DNA from: Tissierella creatinophila DSM 6911
GTDB lineage: Bacteria > Bacillota > Clostridia > Tissierellales > Tissierellaceae
NCBI RefSeq assembly: GCF_001940565.1
Contig: NZ_LTDM01000032.1
Coordinates: forward strand, 62,001 to 126,000
Length of the DNA: 64,000 bases
Direction of reading: 5' to 3'
Shown here: positions 1 through 8,534 of the stretch, piece after piece
Layout: each line of letters opens with the position of its first letter
Numbering within the stretch: the stretch's first letter is position 1
Position numbers and translations under genes: made by a program
The notes under the pieces: generated by a model
Databases searched by the model: none
Seen by the model: the letters and a program-made list of their open reading frames with translations, nothing else
Told to the model about the DNA's origin: nothing

Positions 1-315
1 TTGATATGCAAGCGATGAAAGTATAAATCTGTCACAGAGGACAACTTTTCCATCTTCAAGCGCAGGGATGATCTTTTCATGTATATGCTGCCCTCTAGAA
101 GCTGCGTAAAGTAGGGCCTCTGTTTCGTAACTCATATTTGTGTTTTTATTGTCTAAGATAATCTCCCTTATCTCTTCTCCTATAAAAGTTCCACCTGGTT
201 CACGTGTTTCTATAAATTGTATGCTTTCTTTCTTTAAAAAATCTCCAATTAATTTTATAATGGTAGATTTCCCCGAACCATCTGGCCCCTCTAAGGTGAT
301 AAATACCCCACTCAA
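1..315 (-). CDS. tmk: Thymidylate kinase (dTMP kinase), N-terminal part, truncated by window edge
   Basis: Phosphorylates dTMP to dTDP with ATP in the cytoplasm, for DNA precursor synthesis. About 105 N-terminal residues are present; the C-terminus lies beyond base 1. The Walker A loop reads GPDGSGKST near residue 10, followed by the family motif REPGGT and, near residue 93, DRF..SSLAYQ, which binds dTMP. The start is a TTG at 313-315 with AAGGAG nine bases upstream; no ATG suits the family's N-terminus. The neighbour upstream is gin, the same pairing as csfB and tmk in the Bacillus subtilis chromosome. Identification is secure. Confidence 0.93.
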   Translation of the reverse strand, partial: MSGVFITLEGPDGSGKSTIIKLIGDFLKKESIQFIETREPGGTFIGEEIREIILDNKNTNMSYETEALLYAASRGQHIHEKIIPALEDGKVVLCDRFILSSLAYQ

Positions 316-413
316 ATCTTACAACTCCTTTGTTTTTAGAACTACTATTTGTTTTTTATTATATCCCATTAATCTAACTATTTCTAGTCTATTTTATATT
401 TATTCTTCTTATA

Positions 414-445
414 CCCAAAAAACCCCGTATTAATTTACAGGGTTT
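414..445 (-). terminator. Intrinsic terminator after gin
   Basis: On the minus strand a 10-bp stem (436-445 with 420-429, one G-T pair) closes the 6-base loop AATTAA and is followed by four T. The stem contains the gin stop codon, so gin is probably separated transcriptionally from tmk. Confidence 0.75.
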
Positions 446-630
446 AATTCTAAGGGAGGAAGTATGTAATATCCTAGGGCTATTCTTATTAAATTTTTAT
501 AGTAGTCATACTTTTCATCTTCATATTTTAAATTTTGTATTTCATCTAAACAATACTTACACATCTTTATTTTAAAAATACCTATATTTTCTTCTATATT
601 TCCACAGATATTACAATACATAGTTATCAT
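430..630 (-). CDS. gin: Gin-family anti-sigma-G factor (CsfB)
   Basis: A 66-residue protein with two CxxC pairs (YCNICG near residue 5 and MCKYCL near residue 23), which in the Gin family hold one zinc ion, then a short helix containing YDYYKNL. Known Gin proteins bind and inhibit the forespore factor sigma-G (and sigma-E in Bacillus) during sporulation. The small size, spacing of the cysteines and position next to tmk all fit. The gene is monocistronic by appearance, with its own terminator. A generic zinc-ribbon protein is the alternative, but the synteny makes Gin likely. It supports a spore-forming host. Confidence 0.82.
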   Translation of the reverse strand: MITMYCNICGNIEENIGIFKIKMCKYCLDEIQNLKYEDEKYDYYKNLIRIALGYYILPPLELNPVN

Positions 631-710
631 CTCCTAAATTCTTTATTAGGATTATCTCCTAGATAATATATATTATTCAACTGAAGAGAGATTTGTGCGT
701 GTCTTAAATA

Positions 711-740
711 AAAAAGAATCTATAGAGAGTTTCTATAGAT
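711..740 (-). terminator. Intrinsic terminator after the TspO-like gene
   Basis: A 9-bp perfect stem, ATCTATAGA with TCTATAGAT, on the minus strand is followed by TTCTTTTTT. It overlaps the stop codon of the upstream gene. Confidence 0.75.
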
Positions 741-1563
741 CTTTTATTCTCTTTTCCTTTATTTTCTTATCCTTTTTTCTTAAATTAAATAGAGTATATA
801 CCTCTACCATAACTAAGATTACAATAGATGCAACTGTGGTAAATATAATAGTACTATACTCTGCGTTCCATCCATCTCTTGAAATATGTTTTATATATAT
901 TCCTATATATGCCCATATAATTGGCAATCCATATGCCACATCATTATTTTTTAGAATTGTAAGAGAAGCTATTATAAGACCTACTACTATAACTCCTATA
1001 GTCCAAAATGATTCTGATAATCCAAAGCCATCAAAGCCTAGTTTTACAAGTAAAGTAGTAACATTGGCTATAGTTGCAACTGTAAGCCATCCCATATATA
1101 TACTAAATGGAAATCTTATAAAAAAGTAATCTTTTAGAGATAGTTCTGCTCTCTTTGTAATATTATTTATAATTATCAATAAAAGAAGTATTGATATTAT
1201 AATAGCTAGTGAAACTTCTATAAATCTATAATGCCAAGCAAATATCCACATAGTATTTAGTATCGATGAAATAGAAAAGTATATTCCAATCTTTTTAAAA
1301 AGTTCTTCTTTATAAGGATCTGATTCTCTTTGAAATATTCCAAATCCATATATAGAGTATAAGAAAAGAAGTAAATATATAACTCCCCATATAGAAAAGG
1401 TTATACCCGCTGGTGCAAATAAATTGGGATAAGAGTCTGAAACCTCTCCAGAAGTTACACCATTTATAGGCAAAATATTTGCAAGTGCATTTGTAGCTAC
1501 CATTATAAGGTATGTGATTAAAGTCCAGATTTTTAAAGAATAGTTCGTTTTATTAATTTTCAA
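733..1563 (-). CDS. TspO/MBR-like tryptophan-rich membrane protein
   Basis: A 276-residue membrane protein with about seven hydrophobic segments. The N-terminal half carries a conserved block resembling the TspO/MBR group found in Firmicutes (LFAPAGITFSIWGVIYL, residues about 48-64). Bacterial TspO proteins bind tetrapyrroles; for this longer Firmicute branch the function is not established. The start is TTG at 1561-1563 preceded by AGGGGGG. It is transcribed alone, with a terminator at its end. Substrate and role cannot be read from the sequence. Confidence 0.65.
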   Translation of the reverse strand: MKINKTNYSLKIWTLITYLIMVATNALANILPINGVTSGEVSDSYPNLFAPAGITFSIWGVIYLLLFLYSIYGFGIFQRESDPYKEELFKKIGIYFSISSILNTMWIFAWHYRFIEVSLAIIISILLLLIIINNITKRAELSLKDYFFIRFPFSIYMGWLTVATIANVTTLLVKLGFDGFGLSESFWTIGVIVVGLIIASLTILKNNDVAYGLPIIWAYIGIYIKHISRDGWNAEYSTIIFTTVASIVILVMVEVYTLFNLRKKDKKIKEKRIKDL

Positions 1564-1617
1564 GTTAATCCCCCCTCTATTATATGTATATTATACCCAA
1601 GTTAAAAATTAAACTAC

Positions 1618-1668
1618 AAAAAATACCTATAAATGAAACACTCTTTTTCAAGTGTCCTATCTATAGGT
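1618..1668 (-). terminator. Intrinsic terminator after rplY
   Basis: A nested minus-strand hairpin: outer arms ACCTATA and TATAGGT (1662-1668 with 1625-1631) enclose an inner ACACT/AGTGT hairpin, and the outer arm is followed by ATTTTTT. Confidence 0.65.
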
Positions 1669-1703
1669 ACAATTATAATTTCTACTTTGTTTTTTATTTA
1701 ATA

Positions 1704-2336
1704 TTATTCTTCGTCTTCTTCTCCAACTACTGGAACATCTGCTGATGCTTCTTCATCTGTTTCTTCTTCCTCTTCTTTTACACTAGGTTCAGATAGAGTA
1801 CATACTACAGTATCTTCTTCTGCTAATATCTCTATATCAGCATTTTTTGCTATATCTAGGTCTTTAACAAATAAAGGTGTAGTAAAGTCCATATCTTCTA
1901 CATCTACATCAGCTGTATTAGGAATATTTCCCGGTAGACATTCAACTTCTACTTCATTTAAAAGTTGTGCAAGTACTGATGGTTGAAGTTTTACTTGATC
2001 CCTGTTTAATAGATTAATTGGGATAAGAACTTTTATTTTTTCGTTCATATTTAATTCTTGAAAGTCAATATGAAGTACTTTGTTTTTTACAGGATGCATT
2101 TGTACATCTTTTACTATTACTGAATGAGTAGACCCATCTAAGTCTAAATCTATTACTGAAGTAGTACCTGCTTTTCTAAATGTAAGTAGAAAGTCTCTTT
2201 CGTCAATTTGTAAACTCTTTGTCTCTTCACCTTTTTTGTAAATTACTGCTGGAATTACTTTTTGAGATCTAAGTTTGTTTACCTTATTGCTTCCAATACC
2301 TTCTCTGTTTTGTACGGTTATTTTATATGATGACAT
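1704..2336 (-). CDS. rplY: Ribosomal protein L25, long CTC-type form
   Basis: Binds 5S rRNA in the large ribosomal subunit. The 210 residues show the two-domain CTC architecture of Firmicutes: an N-terminal L25 domain (about 1-92, with IPAVIYKKG and the HPVKNKVLHIDFQ strand) and a C-terminal TL5-type beta domain (about 100-185), then a very acidic tail of Glu and Asp (about 187-210). In Bacillus the homologue ctc is a general stress gene. The ATG at 2336 has GGAGGA upstream. A promoter-like pair lies at 2377-2405. Identification is secure. Confidence 0.95.
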   Translation of the reverse strand: MSSYKITVQNREGIGSNKVNKLRSQKVIPAVIYKKGEETKSLQIDERDFLLTFRKAGTTSVIDLDLDGSTHSVIVKDVQMHPVKNKVLHIDFQELNMNEKIKVLIPINLLNRDQVKLQPSVLAQLLNEVEVECLPGNIPNTADVDVEDMDFTTPLFVKDLDIAKNADIEILAEEDTVVCTLSEPSVKEEEEETDEEASADVPVVGEEDEE

Positions 2337-2376
2337 CTGTGTTTCCTCCTCTTATCTTCATTGTTCGCATATAGTA

Positions 2377-2405
2377 CTTATATCATAAATACGCTTAATT
2401 TGCAA
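2377..2405 (-). promoter_or_regulatory. Candidate sigma-A promoter for rplY
   Basis: Minus strand: -35 TTGCAA (2400-2405), 17-base spacer, -10 TATAAG (2377-2382), about 40 bases before the rplY start codon. Spacing is ideal, hexamers are imperfect. Confidence 0.45.
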
Positions 2406-2464
2406 ATATTCTTAGGTATATTTTGACCATCTTTTTTATAATATTTCTTAATTTTAAAATTTAA

Positions 2465-2725
2465 CTAAAGTATAATTTGAAGCACTAGTAAGAGTATAAC
2501 CCCTGGTACTCCTAAAAACCCTACTATAATAGCATTTAAGGGGTTTATTGCAATTGATAAGTTGAAAATCCCCCCTACTGCATTAAATAAAAACAGCACA
2601 ACTCCACCTATAATCCCATTTAAAAGTAGTTTAATCAATATTTTAATAGGTATAACAAGAAACATACCAACTACATATATAAGAACTAAACCTGCAAGAT
2701 AAAAAAGAATTGTTGTTATATCCAT
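2465..2725 (-). CDS. bofA: BofA family pro-sigma-K processing regulator
   Basis: An 86-residue membrane protein with three hydrophobic segments. It keeps the family signature: LLLNGIIGGVVLFLFN in the middle and AINPLNAIIVGFLGVPGV near residues 58-75. In Bacillus, BofA sits in the outer forespore membrane and restrains the SpoIVFB protease that cleaves pro-sigma-K. Many Clostridia keep bofA even where sigma-K processing differs, so the partner here is uncertain. The start ATG has GGGGAGG upstream. It is a further marker for endospore formation. Confidence 0.88.
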   Translation of the reverse strand: MDITTILFYLAGLVLIYVVGMFLVIPIKILIKLLLNGIIGGVVLFLFNAVGGIFNLSIAINPLNAIIVGFLGVPGVILLLVLQIIL

Positions 2726-2782
2726 AAAAACCTCCCCCTCTACTATAAATATAGGACAAATATGTCTTAAATATTCCTAATT

Positions 2783-3610
2783 TTAATGACTATGCCCAAA
2801 TAACATAAGACTAATTGCCATTACAAACATCCCAAGTATAGTGCCATAAACCGAAAAGTGATGATCTTCATACTGCTGTGATGTTGGTAGCAGCTCATCT
2901 AAAGATACAAATATCATTATTCCCGATATTATACAAAAGAGTACTCCAAAGAGCATGTCTCCAAAAAAATTAGAAAATAATGCATAGCCAAGGATTGCTC
3001 CAACAGGTTGGCAAAGCCCTACAAGGGTTGAATATAAAAATGACTTCTTTTTACTCTTAGTAGCATAGTATATTGGAACAGAGATAGCTATACTAAGGGG
3101 TATATTGTGAAGGATTACAGCTATTGCTAGCGGGATTGCTATTGTGATATCTTTAAGTCCTGTTGTAAATATAGCTAGTCCTTCAGGTAAATTATGTATA
3201 CCTATTGAAACTGCTGTCATAATTCCAAGTTTTTCTAGATGCCTTTTATCTATGTTTTTTTCATCTTCTTCCAGATGAATATGTTCTTCATCTATCTTAT
3301 GGTGATGATGTCCCCCCATACTGTGAACCCATTTTTCTAAAAGAGCTGTAAAGATCATTCCGCCAAAAAAAGCCATTAAAGCTATAACATGCCCTCTAGT
3401 ACCACTAGCTGTTTCTTCTATTAGATGTATGCCTTCAGGAAGTATCTCCATAAAGGATATATATATCATAATTCCCGCAGAAAAACTTAAAGAAAGACTT
3501 AAAAACTTTTTATTTTCTTCTTTTATAAAAAATGAAAAAAGACTTCCAAATCCCATTGTAAGTCCTACAAATAGTGTTAAAATAAAACTGCTTAAAACAT
3601 TTGAATCCAT
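2783..3610 (-). CDS. zupT: ZIP family divalent metal importer, ZupT-like
   Basis: A 275-residue, eight-helix membrane transporter that imports zinc and related divalent ions. Family metal-site motifs are visible: HNLPEG at residues 139-144 in helix IV and HNIPLSIA near residue 168 in helix V. A His- and Glu-rich cytoplasmic loop (about 96-112, MGGHHHHK and HIHLEED) is typical for metal binding between helices III and IV. The ATG at 3610 has AAGGTGG upstream. It appears monocistronic. Zinc is likely, but iron or manganese transport cannot be excluded from sequence. Confidence 0.9.
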   Translation of the reverse strand: MDSNVLSSFILTLFVGLTMGFGSLFSFFIKEENKKFLSLSLSFSAGIMIYISFMEILPEGIHLIEETASGTRGHVIALMAFFGGMIFTALLEKWVHSMGGHHHHKIDEEHIHLEEDEKNIDKRHLEKLGIMTAVSIGIHNLPEGLAIFTTGLKDITIAIPLAIAVILHNIPLSIAISVPIYYATKSKKKSFLYSTLVGLCQPVGAILGYALFSNFFGDMLFGVLFCIISGIMIFVSLDELLPTSQQYEDHHFSVYGTILGMFVMAISLMLFGHSH

Positions 3611-3679
3611 AAAAAAACCACCTTAAATTTTAATATTCTATTTTTAAATATTTACCCTTTAAGAAAAAATCTAATCTTA

Positions 3680-3708
3680 TTGAAAGTTTACAAGCCTTGT
3701 GATAAGAT
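3680..3708 (+). promoter_or_regulatory. Candidate sigma-A promoter for tRNA-Val
   Basis: -35 TTGAAA (3680-3685), 17-base spacer, -10 TAAGAT (3703-3708), which would start transcription about seven bases before the mature tRNA. Confidence 0.6.
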
Positions 3709-3721
3709 TAAATAATAACAA

Positions 3722-3797
3722 GGGCGGTTAACTCAGTTGGTAGAGTGTCATCTCGACAAGGTGAAAGTCGTAGGTTCAAGTCCTATACCGCCCACCA
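3722..3797 (+). tRNA. tRNA-Val, anticodon GAC
   Basis: A 76-base cloverleaf with encoded CCA (3795-3797). The acceptor stem GGGCGGT pairs with ACCGCCC, the D stem ACTC with GAGT, the anticodon stem TCATC with GGTGA, and the T stem GTAGG with CCTAT. The anticodon loop TCGACAA gives GAC, reading GUC and GUU valine codons. It is a lone tRNA gene converging on the YitT gene, whose stop codon begins two bases after the CCA. No intron. No integrated element is seen next to it. Confidence 0.93.
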
Positions 3798-3798
3798 A

Positions 3799-4644
3799 TT
3801 AATAGCTAAACCCTTCTCCTAAAACTTCATTTACAAAGTTTATCCAAATAAAAGCTTTGGGATCTATTTCCTTTATATGTTTTTTGATTTTCACATATTC
3901 TTTTCTAGATACTACTGTATTTATAATTCTTTTATCTTTATTGGAAAATCCTCCTGCTCCATATAAAAGCGTTACTCCTCTTGAAATTTCATGGGTTATA
4001 TATTTACTTATTTCCCTTTCTTTTTCACTTATTATTACAACTTTAATTCTGGTGTTAAATCCAGCTATAAATTTATCTATTATTACTGAGTTTAGTGTAA
4101 TTCCTATAAATGCATACAGACCTATGTCTATTCCAAAGGCAAAAATAGAAGATACTACAATTAAAACATCTGCAATAAGCAAACTTATTCCTATGGGAAA
4201 ATCAGTATATTTATTTATAATTTTAGCGACTATATCTGTTCCACCAGTAGAAGTTCCTTGATTTAGTATAATGGCCATACCTATTCCTTGAATCATTATT
4301 CCATATACTAGGTTTAAGATTATATCATCAACTAATGGAGCCTTTAGATTAACCATTAGATCTAAAACATCTATAAGTCCCGATATAACTAAGCTTGTGT
4401 AAATAGTGTAACCTGTAAACTCTTTACCTAAAATTATAAATGCTATTATAAATAAAATCACATTTCCTATAAACATTATCGTACCTACACGCAACATCGG
4501 GATAAATTTATTTAATACCATTGCAAGACCTGTAATTCCACCAACTGCTAAATCTGAAGGAATTAAAAAGAAATATAATCCTGCTGCTAAAATAAGTATT
4601 CCAATATTTATAAGAAAAAATCTCTTATTGTCAAATTTTTTCAT
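3799..4644 (-). CDS. YitT family membrane protein (YitT_membrane plus DUF2179)
   Basis: A predicted 281-residue inner-membrane protein: five to six hydrophobic helices over about residues 5-190, containing the family block GTSTGGTDIVAKI, then a soluble C-terminal DUF2179 domain (about 200-281, with RGVTLLYGAGGFS). The family is widespread in Firmicutes and its biochemical role is not established. I prefer the ATG at 4642-4644 because AGGAGAAGG lies just upstream and the protein then begins at the first helix; an upstream ATG at 4713 has no ribosome site and adds 23 unconserved residues. Confidence 0.88.
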   Translation of the reverse strand: MKKFDNKRFFLINIGILILAAGLYFFLIPSDLAVGGITGLAMVLNKFIPMLRVGTIMFIGNVILFIIAFIILGKEFTGYTIYTSLVISGLIDVLDLMVNLKAPLVDDIILNLVYGIMIQGIGMAIILNQGTSTGGTDIVAKIINKYTDFPIGISLLIADVLIVVSSIFAFGIDIGLYAFIGITLNSVIIDKFIAGFNTRIKVVIISEKEREISKYITHEISRGVTLLYGAGGFSNKDKRIINTVVSRKEYVKIKKHIKEIDPKAFIWINFVNEVLGEGFSY

Positions 4645-4691
4645 CCACCTTCTCCTCTCTAGGGAAATAAATCTTCCCCATTTAATGATAG

Positions 4692-4730
4692 AAGAAAAGG
4701 AGGATAAAATCAAGTTAATTTTATCCTCCT
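4692..4730 (-). terminator. Strong hairpin terminator after the cis-prenyltransferase gene
   Basis: A perfect 13-bp inverted repeat (4698-4710 with 4718-4730) with a 7-base loop, followed on the minus strand by TTTTCTTC. It overlaps the stop codon of the upstream gene. Confidence 0.75.
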
Positions 4731-5365
4731 AAGGTAATATCTTGAACATTATACCAATCAAGTGCTGAAATAAAATGATCTGGAGAAAAATCAGGCCAGT
4801 AATCATCTACAATAAAGAAGTCTGAATAAACTGCTTGAAGAGGTAAGAATCCACTTAATCTTCTTCTGCCGCCCCACCTGATTATAAGATCTACTCTAGA
4901 TATATCTTTAGATTTTAAAAGCTCTATTGGATTTATAGCTTTTTTTTCTTCATTATTTAAATTATTTATATCCCATTTCCAATCATAGTTCACTAAAAAG
5001 TTTACCTTTGTTCCACCTTTTCCAAACTTTTTTCTTGTGTTTGTAAAAGGTTTTAACTCTTCTGGAAACATCTTTGAATCTGTATTTCCTATGACAAGTA
5101 GCTCTGCATCTTCTTTTGTTAAAAGCTCTACTGCATCTATACAGGCCTTAGTAAAGGCAAGTCTTTGAATTGTAGGTCTTTTAGTATTGTCCGCTGTAAA
5201 GCCATAAAATGTAAGCTCTTCTATACCGTGTTTTTGACAGAGTTTAAAGACTTCAACCCCAGGATTTAAACCACTATGGTATCCCCTATCCCGAGTCATT
5301 CCATTATCCTCTGCCCATCTTCTATTGCCATCAGGTATAACTGCTAGATGTTTAGGTATTCTCAT
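4721..5365 (-). CDS. Divergent, short undecaprenyl diphosphate synthase-family protein
   Basis: Belongs to the cis-prenyltransferase fold: VIPDGNRRWA near residue 9 keeps the catalytic Asp and the pyrophosphate loop, YGFTADNTKRP corresponds to the usual YAFSTENWKRP, and the C-terminal block ends in WPDF. It is 214 residues against about 240-260 for UppS. Two substrate motifs are altered: the NYGGR block is NYDWKWD, and the RTGGE.RLSNFL block is RWGGRRRLSGFL. It is therefore probably a paralogue with a changed substrate or role, not the housekeeping UppS. No lipid-pathway neighbour is present. The ATG at 5365 has only a weak AAAGGA site. Confidence 0.8.
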   Translation of the reverse strand: MRIPKHLAVIPDGNRRWAEDNGMTRDRGYHSGLNPGVEVFKLCQKHGIEELTFYGFTADNTKRPTIQRLAFTKACIDAVELLTKEDAELLVIGNTDSKMFPEELKPFTNTRKKFGKGGTKVNFLVNYDWKWDINNLNNEEKKAINPIELLKSKDISRVDLIIRWGGRRRLSGFLPLQAVYSDFFIVDDYWPDFSPDHFISALDWYNVQDITLGG

Positions 5366-5484
5366 ATTAAAACACGTCCTTTCTTACTGATATTATTTCC
5401 AAAATAGTGGATTTAATACAGAGAAAGAAAATAAAAGACTTTTAGTTAAAATAATTTGTTGTAATTAAGAGATATTATAAAATA

Positions 5485-7425
5485 TTAGTTTTTATATTGA
5501 ATTCCTAATTCTCCAAGTATAGCTGAAGTTACCCCTTTTACTATTTGTATTTGTTTTAAATCATATAGGAGATTGTCCTTTGTATGGTCTATAAATCCAA
5601 GTTCTATTAAAACTGCTGGTGCTTTAGTATATTTTAATACATAGAAGTTCTTAGCCTTTACTCCTCTATCATTAAATCCAACTTCAACAAGATTTTTTTG
5701 TATAGATTGTGCTAAAGCTTTAGACTTTGCACTACTAGGATTACTAACCCAGGTTTCAACACCATGTGCCTTTTCAGGTACAAATGCGTTTCTGTGCAAA
5801 GATATAAAATAATTGTAGTTCTTTTTATTTGCAAACTTTGCTCTTTCATCTAGGCTCATTGTCTTATCTGAACTACGAGTTTCATCTACTGTAACACCAT
5901 GACGTCTTAAATTAGCTGCAATTAGTTTTCCAGTAGCGATGGTATCTTCCTTTTCTTTTCTTCCTTGATAACCAGCTCCAGGGTCATTTCCACCATGACC
6001 ATAGTCAAGACAAACTATAGGTTTACCCGGCTTAACTGGTTCAGGTTTTGGTGTTGGTGTTGGTTCAGGTACTACTGGTTCTGGTTCTGGCGTTGGTGTT
6101 GGTGTTGGTTCAGGCTTTGGTTCTGGCTTTGGTTCTGGTTTTGGTTCAGGTACTACTGGTTCTGGTGCTACTGGGGTTTCATTTATTATTCCATCTTTCG
6201 CATCTTTAACTTCTTTAAAGACTTTAGCACTTACGGCAGTTTCTCCACCGAGCACGATAGGTTTTACCTGTGAATCTTTTACATATTTTAAAGCTTCTAT
6301 ATCAATATGGTTTGTACTTGTTAAAAGTATAGGTGCATTATTTTTATCTGAAAAATATCCTCCTACTAAAGCATCTGCATCTCTTTGACCATTAGCTACT
6401 ACTAAATTTTCAGGTTTACTAAAATACTTTTTAGCTATTTTAATAGCAGTATCATATCTATTGTTTCCCTCTACTCTTGTGACATTAACTTTCATGCTTT
6501 TTAATTCAGTTTCAACTGCTGCAGAAACTGCAACTTTTCCACCTACTATAGTAATATCTGTTACTCCAAACTTTATAATTGCCTCTTTGGTTTCTTTTGG
6601 GAGTTTATCAGTTTGTGTTAAAAGAACAGGCATATTTTTTTTAGCTGAAACTGGTCCTATTGCTAGAGCATCTGCTAAAGCATCTTGTTCACCATTTGGT
6701 AGAACCTTCATTCCTTGAGTTAAGAATACTTGTTTTTTAGACGTAATCTCATTAGCTATCTCAACAGCCGTCTTATATCTATTATCTCCACTTACCCTTT
6801 TTACATTTAGTTTAAGAGCTTTTAGTTCATTTTCTATTGACAATGGAACTGTTGTTTCACCACCAAGAATATAAACTGTATTAACACCTAGTCTTTTTAT
6901 TTCAACTTTGATTTCGTTTGAAAGTTGTTGTTTTGGCGATATTAGTACTGGAGCATTTTTAGCTTTTGCCAATATTGTGCCAGTAAGGGCATCAGCTGAT
7001 CCATTATATCCAGCTAGGACTAATGTATTGGCTGTTCCATCTTTATAAGCTCTCTTACTTATTTCTATGGCAGTTTTTATTCTGTCACTACCCTTTAATC
7101 TCTCTATATCATTATTTATGTTTAAAGCGGCTTTTAAAGGCTCTTTTTGAATTGTTTCTTGATTTAAGGGTGCTTCTTCTACTTTGTTTTGTTCAACGCT
7201 CTGGGTATCTTCTTCCTTTATATCTGATACTGTCTCTTGGGGGGAGACCTTCTCTATTTCCTTATCGCCTTCATTTTGTTGGGCTTCTTTAATTTCTATA
7301 TGTGTTTCACCAAGATTATTATCTTCACTTGGATTGTTGGTATTTGCTAAGCTTACATTTACTATTCCTGGTACTACCATTGCTAGTATTAAAAGTATAG
7401 CTAAAAATTTACTAAATTGTTTCAT
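5485..7425 (-). CDS. Secreted cell-wall hydrolase: three CWB2 repeats and N-acetylmuramoyl-L-alanine amidase
   Basis: A 646-residue exported protein. Order: signal peptide (1-27, cleavage likely after SLA), acidic Glu/Gln-rich spacer (28-105), three cell wall binding 2 repeats (about 106-410, each with RY/RI..A..I and a VLGGE-type strand), a Pro/Glu/Lys/Thr-rich linker (418-467), and an Amidase_3 domain (469-646). Catalytic zinc ligands H477, E491/E493 and H544 and the catalytic E608 (LIELGF) are in place. CWB2 repeats tether proteins to anionic wall polymers in Clostridioides. It would cleave the amide bond between MurNAc and L-Ala. The ATG at 7425 follows GAGGAGG; an upstream start adds nine residues spanning the ribosome site. 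Confidence 0.93.
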   Translation of the reverse strand: MKQFSKFLAILLILAMVVPGIVNVSLANTNNPSEDNNLGETHIEIKEAQQNEGDKEIEKVSPQETVSDIKEEDTQSVEQNKVEEAPLNQETIQKEPLKAALNINNDIERLKGSDRIKTAIEISKRAYKDGTANTLVLAGYNGSADALTGTILAKAKNAPVLISPKQQLSNEIKVEIKRLGVNTVYILGGETTVPLSIENELKALKLNVKRVSGDNRYKTAVEIANEITSKKQVFLTQGMKVLPNGEQDALADALAIGPVSAKKNMPVLLTQTDKLPKETKEAIIKFGVTDITIVGGKVAVSAAVETELKSMKVNVTRVEGNNRYDTAIKIAKKYFSKPENLVVANGQRDADALVGGYFSDKNNAPILLTSTNHIDIEALKYVKDSQVKPIVLGGETAVSAKVFKEVKDAKDGIINETPVAPEPVVPEPKPEPKPEPKPEPTPTPTPEPEPVVPEPTPTPKPEPVKPGKPIVCLDYGHGGNDPGAGYQGRKEKEDTIATGKLIAANLRRHGVTVDETRSSDKTMSLDERAKFANKKNYNYFISLHRNAFVPEKAHGVETWVSNPSSAKSKALAQSIQKNLVEVGFNDRGVKAKNFYVLKYTKAPAVLIELGFIDHTKDNLLYDLKQIQIVKGVTSAILGELGIQYKN

Positions 7426-7838
7426 TAAATTTCCTCCTCTTATGTAGTTCAAAAGTTATCTTCTAGTGTTTACTTATATAAATCTTTCCCCCTTTTATAT
7501 GTTTTTTTAAATTATTTTATATAATAGATATTATATAAATATGTATAATTGAAAGTATAGTATATTTGGATAATTTATGCAATTGTTTTAGCCATAATAT
7601 CCATAAAATTTGCCCTGTATGCTTATAAAATATAAAGTTATAACTTTCAATATATATCATATCGGCAAGTTTTTCTAATAGTTTTAATAATTATTATTTA
7701 AAATTTATCTTTAGTTTATTTTTAAAACTTTATTAGCTTATTTTTTATAAAAACCTAATAAATAAGGATTGAAAGTTCTCATATATTAAAAATAATGTTA
7801 TAATTGATTTATAGTTAAATTATAGGTGGTGTTATATA
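7426..7838. other. Long AT-rich divergent intergenic region
   Basis: About 410 bases between the divergent amidase and sortase genes. No ORF with a credible ribosome site and no clear terminator or known RNA motif is seen. It must hold both promoters. A weak candidate for the sortase is TTGAAA at 7769-7774 with TAATGT at 7793-7798 (18-base spacer); a TATAAT at 7799-7804 lacks a good -35 partner. The amidase side has several TATA-rich blocks (7518-7545) but no convincing pair. Confidence 0.4.
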
Positions 7839-8534
7839 TTGAAAATCATTAAAAGATTAGCTATATTAGTATCAGTAGTAGTTCTACTAGTATCTTCATA
7901 TAGAATCGTATCATATGGATATAAGAGCGTAAACAATAAAAACTTATATAAAGACATATCTAGCATTTACACTTCTAGAGCAACAACTAGTGATGGTTTA
8001 AATTCTTTAAAAGAGATAAACAAAGATATTGTTGCGTGGATAGAAATTCCAAATACAAATATTGATTATCCAGTTGTACAGGGAAAAGATAATTCATTTT
8101 ATTTAACACATGATATAAAGGGCAAAAAGTCTCCTCATGGGTCAATTTTTATGGATTATAGAAACCTAGTTGGTGAGGATAAGAGCCTTGTTATATATGG
8201 TCATCATATGAAAGATGGAACGATGTTTAAAGACCTAGTTAAATATAAGGATAAAGACTTCTTCGATAAAAACAAAGAAATTTTTGTCATTATAGATGGT
8301 AAAAAAATTGAGTATGAAATAGTTTCCGTACTCTTAACTAAGGGTGATTCAGAGTATATAGATATAGATTTTGAGAGTTCTAATGAGTTCTTAGATTATA
8401 TAGAAAGAATAAAAAAAGATTCGCTTTTTTATAGAGAGATCCCTTTTGATGGAGATGAAAAACTCTTAACCTTGTCAACCTGTAGTTATGAATTTGATAA
8501 TGCAAGAACTGCTATATATGCTATAAAGAAATAA
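7839..8534 (+). CDS. srtB: Class B sortase
   Basis: A 231-residue membrane-anchored transpeptidase that cleaves a sorting signal and joins the surface protein to the peptidoglycan cross-bridge. One N-terminal helix (about 6-25) is the anchor; the sortase barrel runs from about 58 to 231. The catalytic triad is visible: His in YGHHM (122/123), Cys215 in TLSTCSYE and Arg223 in DNARTA. The extended SrtB-type segment between the His and Cys strands is present. The TTG start at 7839 has GGTGGTG eight bases upstream. The neighbouring convergent operon encodes a protein ending in an SPKTG signal, the kind used by the Clostridioides difficile class B sortase. Confidence 0.93.
   Translation: MKIIKRLAILVSVVVLLVSSYRIVSYGYKSVNNKNLYKDISSIYTSRATTSDGLNSLKEINKDIVAWIEIPNTNIDYPVVQGKDNSFYLTHDIKGKKSPHGSIFMDYRNLVGEDKSLVIYGHHMKDGTMFKDLVKYKDKDFFDKNKEIFVIIDGKKIEYEIVSVLLTKGDSEYIDIDFESSNEFLDYIERIKKDSLFYREIPFDGDEKLLTLSTCSYEFDNARTAIYAIKK

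Noticed and set aside
3722-3797. tRNA-Val as attachment site of an integrated element
   Set aside because: No integrase gene and no repeated 3' tRNA end was noticed in the window; both sides carry ordinary genes.
5965-6273. ORF rich in Trp, Phe and Cys opposite the amidase gene
   Set aside because: It is the antisense shadow of the Pro/Glu/Lys/Thr repeat linker; no ribosome site and no plausible protein composition.
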